DNA of 64,000 bases, taken from positions 124,001-188,000 of the forward strand of contig NZ_JBDPMD010000009.1 in the NCBI RefSeq assembly GCF_039871875.1, given 5' to 3'. Under the pieces are notes generated by a model. That model searched no databases, was not told where the DNA came from, and worked only from the letters and a program-made list of their open reading frames with translations. The stretch's first letter is position 1, and the number at the start of each line of letters is the position of its first letter. The translations under genes were made by a program, and so were the position numbers. The DNA is from Sphaerisporangium sp039871875 (GTDB lineage Bacteria > Actinomycetota > Actinomycetes > Streptosporangiales > Streptosporangiaceae). Positions 58,073-64,000 of this stretch are shown here, one piece after another.

Positions 58073-58643
58073 CCGAAGCGCGGCGCTGACGTCGACGAAG
58101 ATCGTCGTCGCGGGCGGCTTCGGCGTCGGGAAGACCACGTTCGTCGGCGCGGTGTCGGAGATCCTTCCTCTCACCACCGAGGCCGTGATGACCGACGCCA
58201 GCGCGGGCATCGACGACCTCGGGCTCACCCCGCACAAGACCACGACCACCGTGGCCATGGACTTCGGCCGGTTATCGCTGGACCAGGACCTGATCCTGTA
58301 CCTGTTCGGCACGCCGGGCCAGCACCGCTTCTGGTTCATGTGGGACGACCTGGTGCGCGGCGCGATCGGCGCGGTCGTGCTCGTGGACACCCGGCGGCTG
58401 GCCGACTGCTTCCCGGCGATCGACTACTTCGAGGAGGCGGGGCTGCCCTTCGTGGTGGCCGTCAACGGCTGGGACGGGCACTTCCCGCACGTCGAGCAGG
58501 AGGTGCGCGAGGCGCTGACCCTCGCGCCGCACATCCCGATCGTGCGCACCGACGCCCGGGCCAGGGAGGCCGTGAAGTCCACGCTGATCACACTGGTCGA
58601 GTACGTGCTGACCGTCCGCGCCGCCTACGGCCGCATGGCCTGA
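58053..58643 (+). CDS. Small GTPase of the conservon (CvnD-like)
   Basis: 196 residues from GTG 58053, overlapping the DUF742 gene by 20 bases. P-loop GGFGVGKTT at residues 21-29, switch region with TTTVAMDFGR, G3 FGTPGQHRFW, and NGWD in place of NKxD. It resembles Ras-like MglA and Sar1 GTPases. With the roadblock protein it forms the switch downstream of CvnA. AAAGGG precedes the start. Confidence 0.94.
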   Translation: MDFAGSSRSAALTSTKIVVAGGFGVGKTTFVGAVSEILPLTTEAVMTDASAGIDDLGLTPHKTTTTVAMDFGRLSLDQDLILYLFGTPGQHRFWFMWDDLVRGAIGAVVLVDTRRLADCFPAIDYFEEAGLPFVVAVNGWDGHFPHVEQEVREALTLAPHIPIVRTDARAREAVKSTLITLVEYVLTVRAAYGRMA

Positions 58644-58678
58644 CGGCCGCCGGAGAGATCCGGCGGCCGTCGTCTTTT
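58643..58678 (+). terminator. Rho-independent terminator after the conservon
   Basis: ACGGCCGCCGGA pairs perfectly with TCCGGCGGCCGT around GAGA, 12 bp, followed by CGTCTTTT. The stem begins at the stop codon of the GTPase gene. It also touches the end of the convergent SIS gene. Confidence 0.9.
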
Positions 58679-59634
58679 CACGAGCCGCCGGCCCACCAGT
58701 GGGCCGCGACCAGCTCCGGCACCAGGGTCTCGGTGAGCAGCGCCACGTCGGGGTCGTCGTCCCCGCGGTACCGGATCGTGTGCGCGCCCGGCACCTCGGC
58801 GCCGACCGCGAGCACGGTGGAGCCGCGCTGCCGCATCCAGTCCATCGCCTGCTCGTCGTAGCGCGATCCGGGGAACAGCACGGCCCGGTAGTCCAGCGTC
58901 TTGGTCAGGTACACGTCCACGTGCGCCCAGTCGCCGGTCTCGCAGGCGACGGCGGCACGCCGTGGGCCCTCGCGGACCATCAGCGCGGACTGCTCGGCGG
59001 ACGAGATCCGCTCGGCGGGCGCGATCGTGTACACCCCGTGCGGGCCGTCCAGCAGGCCGAGCGCCTCAGGGAGCCACTCGCCGCGCCGGTCCAGCAGGTC
59101 GCCGGTGGCGTCCGCGGCCCGCCGCAGCAGGCCGGGCACGTCGGCCTTCACCCCGGTGAGCCGGGACGACAGGGCCAGCAGCAGCGCCAGGGTGTGCTGG
59201 AAGGTACGGCAGGCCACCCCGCCGCGTTCCTCGCCCGCCGCCATGTCCACCACCAGCCCGGCGTGCCGGGTGACCGGCGAGCCCGGTGTGTTGGTCAGCG
59301 CCAGCACCCGGGACGCGCCGGTGTGCCGGGCGAGCGCGTCCAGCGTCTCGCGGCTGCCCCCGGTGGCCGAGATCGCGACCACCAGCGTGTCCCGCCCGGG
59401 TGGGTACCCGGTCGCGGCCGACGCGTACTCGGCCACCGCGTCCAGGCCGGCGGCCCGCAGCCGCAGCGCCGCCACCCTGGCCGCGTACCGTGAGCTGCCC
59501 ATGCCGAGGAACACCACCCGCCGCACGCCCTCCGCGATCCCGTCGAACGGGTCGTCCGCCTCCAGGGAGTCGGCGAGCGCGTCGAGCGCCGCGGGCTTGG
59601 CCTCCAGGTCGGCCAGGTACAGGTCGGGCTTCAC
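58678..59634 (-). CDS. SIS-domain sugar isomerase-like protein
   Basis: 318 residues with two SIS domains as in the isomerase half of GlmS and in AgaS/FrlB-like deglycases: VVFLGMGSSRYAARV and VVAISATGGSRETLDAL near residue 88 bind the sugar phosphate; the second domain has PAERISSAEQSALMV and CETGDWAHVDVY. It probably isomerises or deaminates an amino-sugar phosphate made by the kinase-like gene just upstream. AGGAAAT precedes the GTG start. Confidence 0.82.
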   Translation of the reverse strand: MKPDLYLADLEAKPAALDALADSLEADDPFDGIAEGVRRVVFLGMGSSRYAARVAALRLRAAGLDAVAEYASAATGYPPGRDTLVVAISATGGSRETLDALARHTGASRVLALTNTPGSPVTRHAGLVVDMAAGEERGGVACRTFQHTLALLLALSSRLTGVKADVPGLLRRAADATGDLLDRRGEWLPEALGLLDGPHGVYTIAPAERISSAEQSALMVREGPRRAAVACETGDWAHVDVYLTKTLDYRAVLFPGSRYDEQAMDWMRQRGSTVLAVGAEVPGAHTIRYRGDDDPDVALLTETLVPELVAAHWWAGGS

Positions 59635-59668
59635 GAGATTTCCTTAGCGGCGGGTGCCGGGTGCGTCG

Positions 59669-60811
59669 TCACGACGGGAAGCGGGCGCGCAGCACGCCCA
59701 TGGGGGCGTAGCGCCAGCGGGGCAGGTGCCGGGAAGCGTAGATCAGTTCACGGCACTCCTGCTCGATCTCGAACGGCCCGAGCAGGGACTCCTCCAGCAG
59801 CCACGGTCTGCCGCCCTCGGCCAGCCGCTCCCGGTAGGCCGCGAGCAGCGACTCCCGGGCCGACGCCGCCCACGCGACGGCCGCGGCCGGGTCGGCGCCC
59901 CGGCGCTTGATCGCCACCTGGGCGACGTGCTCCAGGCTGGTGCGGAGCTGCGCGACGTCGCGGGCGGCGGGCTGGTACGGGTCCTGCCCGCGCACCGTGG
60001 GGTTGCCGTCGAAGTCTATGACCGCGTACCCCTCACGCCAGCGCAGGATCTGCCCGACGTGCAGATCGCCGTGCACCCGGATGCGGGGTGTCTCCGCGGC
60101 GTGGCCGAGCGGCTCGACCAGCTCGCGCAGCCGCCCGGCGAGCCCGGCCAGCCACGCGCCGTCCTCCCCGCCGGTGAGCTCCAGCGCCTCCGCGAGCGCC
60201 TCCGCCGCGCGGTCCTCCCACAGGCGGCCCGGGTCGCCGTGACGCACCGGCTCGGGGAACGTGGGGGACGGGGTGGCGAGCGCCAGGTGCAGGTCCGCGG
60301 CGAGCCGCCCGAGGTCGGCGGCGAAGCCGGTGCGCCCGGCCGCGGCCTCGGTCACGCACCAGTCGAAGCCGTCCGCGGCGTCCGGCAGGTACGCGGTCAC
60401 CAGCGCGACCAGCGTCCCGTGGCCGCCGGCGCCGGGGGCGGTCAGCGCGGCGTACGGCCGCGCGGTCTCGGTGAAGCCGACGGCGGTCAGGTGGGCGAAG
60501 AACTCGGGGGCGGGCTGGGGGAGCGGCGCCGGCGGGATGAGCCACTTCACCACCAGGCGTTCCCCCACGATCACCGACCGGTTCGTCTGGTCGGCGTCGA
60601 TCGCCCGCTCGGGCGCGCCGGCCTCCATCTCCGGCAGCGGATGGAACCGGAGCACGCTGTGACCGCCCGGTGGCGCGGCCCCGCCGGCCAACGCCGCGAC
60701 CAGGCCACTGCTGCGTCCGTCCCCCGCGACCGGACCCGCCGGCACGGCGGACGACCCCTCGCCTGCTGTTGAACTCAGATTCAACTCGACTACCAAACTA
60801 CGAGGCAACAA
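59669..60811 (-). CDS. Maltokinase-like (glucosamine kinase-like) phosphotransferase
   Basis: 380 residues from TTG 60811 (uncertain). Protein-kinase-like APH fold: Lys in RLVVKWLI, catalytic Asp in IRVHGDLHVGQILRW and metal-binding VIDFDGNP. Resembles actinobacterial maltokinase-like proteins characterised as glucosamine kinases, which sit next to SIS sugar isomerases as here. Glucosamine as substrate is therefore likely but inferred. The upstream 127 bases divide it from potD. Confidence 0.72.
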   Translation of the reverse strand: MLPRSLVVELNLSSTAGEGSSAVPAGPVAGDGRSSGLVAALAGGAAPPGGHSVLRFHPLPEMEAGAPERAIDADQTNRSVIVGERLVVKWLIPPAPLPQPAPEFFAHLTAVGFTETARPYAALTAPGAGGHGTLVALVTAYLPDAADGFDWCVTEAAAGRTGFAADLGRLAADLHLALATPSPTFPEPVRHGDPGRLWEDRAAEALAEALELTGGEDGAWLAGLAGRLRELVEPLGHAAETPRIRVHGDLHVGQILRWREGYAVIDFDGNPTVRGQDPYQPAARDVAQLRTSLEHVAQVAIKRRGADPAAAVAWAASARESLLAAYRERLAEGGRPWLLEESLLGPFEIEQECRELIYASRHLPRWRYAPMGVLRARFPS

Positions 60812-60938
60812 TGTACTGAAAAGTCTTGCTCATGTTGATATGTGCTGCAACACTCCTGCCTTGGTCTGCCGTGCGAAGGTCAGGCACTGCGGTCATAAAG
60901 CGAACCACAGCAGCTTAAGAACCTAAGGAGTAGCGGTC

Positions 60939-62078
60939 GTGTCCCGAATCCGGTACACCCGTCGTCTTCCGGCCGCGGCCGTCGCCGCCGGTCTCACGCT
61001 CGCCCTCGCGGCGTGCGGCGGTGGCGAATCCCCGACGAGTGCGGACGGTGCGGCGCCCACCGCGGCCGCCGAACAGCTCAACCCCAACGCGGACCTGTCG
61101 AAGCAGGGTCTGACGATCACCATCTGGGACGGCTACAGCCCGAAGGACCTGCCGCAGCAGGTCAAGCAGAAACTCGGCTTCGACGTCAAGGTGGCCATCC
61201 ACGACACCAACGAGACGGCCATGGCCAAGCTGACCGCCGGCGCGGACAGCGGCATCGACGTCGCGTTCGTCTCCGGCCAGTACGCCCAGGCCCTCAACGA
61301 GCAGGGACTCCTTGAGCCCCTGCACCCCGAGCTCATCCCGAACCTGGCGAACCTCTATCCCGAGGCGTCGCAGATGTCGTTCGACAAGGGCAACAAGTTC
61401 TCCGTCCCCTACACCTGGGGCACCACCGGCATCTGCTACCGCACCGACCTGGTGAAGACGAAGCCGACGAGCTGGAACGACATCCTCAACCCGCCGGCGG
61501 AGCTCAAGGGCAAGGTCACCATGATGACCACCGAGCGCTGGCTCGCGCTGCCCGCCCTGAAGTCCCTCGGGTACTCCATCAACACCACCGACGACAAGCA
61601 ACTCGGCCAGGCCAGAGACCTGCTGCTGAAGGCCAAGCAGTCGCTGCTCGCCTACGACGACACGACGTTCGGCGCCCGCCTGGAGAAGGGCGAGGCCGCG
61701 ATGGTGGAGGCGTGGGACGGCTGGTGCCCGACCACCAACCCGAAGATCAAGTTCGAGGTGCCCAAGGAGGGCAGCGACCTCTGGTCCGACACCATGGTGA
61801 TCATGAAGTCGTCCAAGAACAAGGAGGCGGCGCACGCCTTCATCAACTTCATCCTGGACCCGGCCGTGCACAGCTGGGTGGCGGAGAACATCCTGTACAA
61901 GGTGCCGAACAAGGCCGCCATGGACATGCTCGCCGCCAACAACAAGAAGCTGCTCGACGCCAACCAGCCGCTGCAGATGACCCCGGCCGACCTGCTCAAG
62001 GGCGAGTCGATCATCGACCTCGGCGAGGCGTCGACCAAGTACACGCGGTTGTCCACCGAAGTGTCCGCCAGTCAGTGA
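60939..62078 (+). CDS. potD: Spermidine/putrescine-type ABC substrate-binding lipoprotein
   Basis: 379 residues. Lipobox LAAC with Cys26. Blocks match PotD-like family (class D binding proteins): LTITIWDGYSPKDLP, DVAFVSGQYAQAL, FSVPYTWGTTGICYRTDLV and DTMVIMKSSKNKEAAHAFIN. It should bind a polyamine or another cationic or amino-sugar ligand. AAGGAG precedes the GTG. Heads potD-potB-potC-potA. Confidence 0.88.
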   Translation: MSRIRYTRRLPAAAVAAGLTLALAACGGGESPTSADGAAPTAAAEQLNPNADLSKQGLTITIWDGYSPKDLPQQVKQKLGFDVKVAIHDTNETAMAKLTAGADSGIDVAFVSGQYAQALNEQGLLEPLHPELIPNLANLYPEASQMSFDKGNKFSVPYTWGTTGICYRTDLVKTKPTSWNDILNPPAELKGKVTMMTTERWLALPALKSLGYSINTTDDKQLGQARDLLLKAKQSLLAYDDTTFGARLEKGEAAMVEAWDGWCPTTNPKIKFEVPKEGSDLWSDTMVIMKSSKNKEAAHAFINFILDPAVHSWVAENILYKVPNKAAMDMLAANNKKLLDANQPLQMTPADLLKGESIIDLGEASTKYTRLSTEVSASQ

Positions 62079-62088
62079 CGGATCGGCG

Positions 62089-63021
62089 TTGACCATCGAA
62101 CAAGAAGTGGCGCGCCCCGGCGCGGCGGGCGGTCCCACCCCGGGACGCCCGCCGCGCCGGGTCCGCGTGCCAGGGCTCGCCGCCGCGCGCCTGGTCTTCC
62201 TCGGGCCCGGTCTCACCTATCTGATCGTGCTGCTGATCGTGCCGCTCGCTCTCCTGCTGAGCTACACGATCTTCCGCAGGGGCCGGTTCGGCGGCGTGGT
62301 GTACGAGGCGACCGGGGAGAACTTCACCCGCCTGGTCGATCCGCTCTACTTCGACATCGTCCTGAGCTCCATCAAGATCGCCGCACTCACCACGCTGCTG
62401 GCGCTGCTGATCGGGTACCCGACGGCGTACGTCATCGCCCGGCTGCCGCGCAGGTGGAAGACCGTGGCGCTGGTCGCGATCGTGCTGCCGTTCTGGACCA
62501 ACTTCCTGATCCGGGTGTACGCCTGGGTGATCCTGCTCAGCGGGCCCGGTCTGGTGAACAAGGTGCTCACCGGCTTCGGGATCGTCGACGAGCCGCTGAA
62601 GCTGCTGTACAACGAAGGCACGATCGTCGTCGGCCTTCTGTACTCCTATCTCCCGCTCATGATCCTTCCGTTGTACGCCGCGATCGAGCGGCTGGACCCC
62701 CGGCTGGGGGAGGCGTCGGCCAACCTCGGCGCCCGCCCGGCCCGCACGTTCTGGTCGGTCACGCTGCCGCTGACCATGCCGGGCGTGCTCACCGGGTGCG
62801 TGTTCGTCTTCGTGCCGTGCCTCGGCAACTTCGTCATCCCCGAGATCCTCGGCGGTGGCCGGTCGATCATGGTCGGCAACCTGATCAGGGACCAGTTCCT
62901 GAAGGCCCGTGACTGGCCGTTCGGCTCCACCCTGATGCTGGCCGTGATCGCGGCGCTGATCGTGCTGCTGTTCCTGCAGGCGTGGGCGTCGCGGATGTAC
63001 GGAGGCGACCGTCGTGCGTAG
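62089..63021 (+). CDS. potB: Polyamine-type ABC permease (PotB-like)
   Basis: 310 residues, six membrane segments plus a ~30-residue basic N-terminus. The EAA loop is EASANLGARPARTFWSVTLP, contacting the ATPase. TTG start at 62089, 10 bases after potD. Overlaps the next gene by 8 bases. Confidence 0.9.
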   Translation: MTIEQEVARPGAAGGPTPGRPPRRVRVPGLAAARLVFLGPGLTYLIVLLIVPLALLLSYTIFRRGRFGGVVYEATGENFTRLVDPLYFDIVLSSIKIAALTTLLALLIGYPTAYVIARLPRRWKTVALVAIVLPFWTNFLIRVYAWVILLSGPGLVNKVLTGFGIVDEPLKLLYNEGTIVVGLLYSYLPLMILPLYAAIERLDPRLGEASANLGARPARTFWSVTLPLTMPGVLTGCVFVFVPCLGNFVIPEILGGGRSIMVGNLIRDQFLKARDWPFGSTLMLAVIAALIVLLFLQAWASRMYGGDRRA

Positions 63022-63787
63022 GCCGCGGCTGATCCGCGTCCCCTTCTGGGGGACGTACGTCTTCCTGTACACACCGATCGTCGTGCTCGTCGTCATGTCG
63101 TTCAACTCCGGCAAGTCGCCGTACGTCTACGAGGGTTTCAGCCTCAAGTGGTTCGGCGAGCTGGCCGGGGACGCCACCGTGCGCCAGGGCCTGGTCAACA
63201 CGCTGATCGTGGCCGCGGGCACGACGGTGCTGTCCACGGTGCTCGGCACCCTGCTCGCGGTGGGCCTGGCCCGCTACACCAGGTCACGGTTGCTGGACGC
63301 CTTCGGTCTGCTGCCGGCCGTGCTGCCGGACCTGATCCTCGCGATCGGGCTGCTGGTCTTCTACTCGGCGATCCGGATGACGCTCGGGCTGCACTCGATC
63401 ATCCTCGCGCACGCGGTGTTCGGCATGGCGTTCGTCGCCGCGGTGGTGCGCACCCGCCTCACCCACGCCGACACCTCGCTGGAGGAGGCGTCCCGCGACC
63501 TCGGGGCGACGCCGGTGGCGACGTTCGCGCGCGTCACGCTGCCCACCCTGGCGCCGGGCATCGCGGCGGGTGCGCTGCTGGCGTTCACGCTGTCCATCGA
63601 CGAGTTCGTGATGGCGTTCTTCACCGCGGCCCCGACCGAGCCGACCCTGCCCATCGTCATCTACTCGATGGTGCGCTTCGGCGTCACCCCTGAGATCAAC
63701 GCGCTGGCGACGCTGCTGCTCGCGGTGAGCTTCACCGTGGTCATCGCCGCCCAGCGCATGACCCGACTGACGGAGTCGCTTCGATGA
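63014..63787 (+). CDS. potC: Polyamine-type ABC permease (PotC-like)
   Basis: 257 residues, six membrane segments; EAA loop EEASRDLGATPVATFARVTL. FWGTYVFLYTPIVVLVVMSFN is the typical PotC N-terminus. GTG start inside the end of potB, stop overlapping the start of the ATPase gene by four bases. Confidence 0.92.
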   Translation: MRRPRLIRVPFWGTYVFLYTPIVVLVVMSFNSGKSPYVYEGFSLKWFGELAGDATVRQGLVNTLIVAAGTTVLSTVLGTLLAVGLARYTRSRLLDAFGLLPAVLPDLILAIGLLVFYSAIRMTLGLHSIILAHAVFGMAFVAAVVRTRLTHADTSLEEASRDLGATPVATFARVTLPTLAPGIAAGALLAFTLSIDEFVMAFFTAAPTEPTLPIVIYSMVRFGVTPEINALATLLLAVSFTVVIAAQRMTRLTESLR

Positions 63788-64000
63788 CCGCTGTTTCACC
63801 GGCCGCCCAGGCGCCCGCCGCGTCCCAGACGCTGGTGGGCATCGAGGGGGTCTCGCGGAGGTTCGGGGACGTCCTCGCCCTGGACGGCGTCACCCTCGAC
63901 ATCAGGCAGGGGGAGTTCTTCGCGCTGCTCGGCCCGAGCGGATGCGGGAAGACGACGCTGCTGCGCATCCTGGCCGGCTTCGAGAGCCCCGACTCGGGGA
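63784..64000 (+). CDS. potA: Polyamine-type ABC ATPase (PotA-like), 5' part
   Basis: Starts ATG at 63784, overlapping the potC stop, and runs off the window. The 72 residues seen end after Walker A (LLGPSGCGKTTLLRILAGF), preceded by VSRRFGDVLALDGVTLD. This gene completes the importer. Confidence 0.92.
   Translation, partial: MTAVSPAAQAPAASQTLVGIEGVSRRFGDVLALDGVTLDIRQGEFFALLGPSGCGKTTLLRILAGFESPDSG

Overview
The window is chromosomal DNA from a high-GC actinomycete. Third codon positions are almost always G or C, GTG and TTG starts are common, and many genes look leaderless, with a TANNNT -10 hexamer 6-8 bases before the start codon. The gene content (a conservon, Scr1/DUF397 regulator pairs, DUF3039, DUF2017, DUF3618, a papain-fold toxin, a group 2 sigma factor) suggests a Streptosporangiaceae-like organism such as Nonomuraea or a relative; genus is inference. 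There is no prophage, insertion sequence, rRNA or CRISPR array. The window opens inside a DUF3039 gene and closes inside a polyamine-type ABC ATPase gene.

Layout. 1-3.8 kb: DUF3039 end, secreted M43 protease, membrane protein, DEAD/DEAH helicase. 4-13 kb: a block colinear with Mycobacterium tuberculosis Rv1330c-Rv1341: pncB-pncA on the minus strand, then clpS, DUF2017, mec, cysO, cysM, a thioesterase, murI, a metallo-beta-lactamase-fold phosphodiesterase, rph and rdgB. This joins NAD salvage, N-degron adaptor and CysO-dependent cysteine synthesis genes. 13-16 kb: membrane molybdopterin oxidoreductase and a toxin-immunity pair. 16-21.4 kb: MacB-like ABC exporter and a NarL-type two-component system. 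21.4-27.9 kb: an unusual tRNA, Bcp peroxiredoxin, DUF3618, a frameshifted PLP enzyme, a PMT-like glycosyltransferase, a catalytically dead M48-like protein and an Scr1/DUF397 pair. 28-31.5 kb: a second methionyl-tRNA synthetase behind a Met-Met leader peptide, a serine hydrolase, and an antitoxin/PIN toxin pair. 31.5-34.7 kb: gcvT-gcvH-sdaA behind a tandem glycine riboswitch, turning glycine via serine into pyruvate. 34.7-39.8 kb: a gamma-glutamyl polyamine or amine catabolic operon (GlnA-like ligase, aldehyde dehydrogenase, SDR, C26 hydrolase) divergent from a FadR-type regulator. 40-40.5 kb: a repeat island. 40.5-44.8 kb: DUF4331, TPR and a His-Gly-rich nickel/cobalt transporter. 45-48.2 kb: PadR and a DrrAB-type exporter, with an SDR. 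48.5-53.8 kb: sigma factor, then amt-glnK-glnD behind a GlnR-like box. 54-58.7 kb: a complete conservon. 58.7-64 kb: SIS protein and maltokinase-like (glucosamine kinase-like) gene, divergent from potD-potB-potC-potA.

The most interesting items are regulatory or repetitive: the methionine-codon leader before metG; a 44-aa leaderless ORF ending Asp-Cys-Pro before cysO; a CysO with two residues after its Gly-Gly; a class I-shaped tRNA with anticodon UAG; four exact-length 60-bp tandem repeats beside two copies of a ~66-bp element whose third copy lies 17 kb away; and tandem copies resembling the 3' end of pncA.
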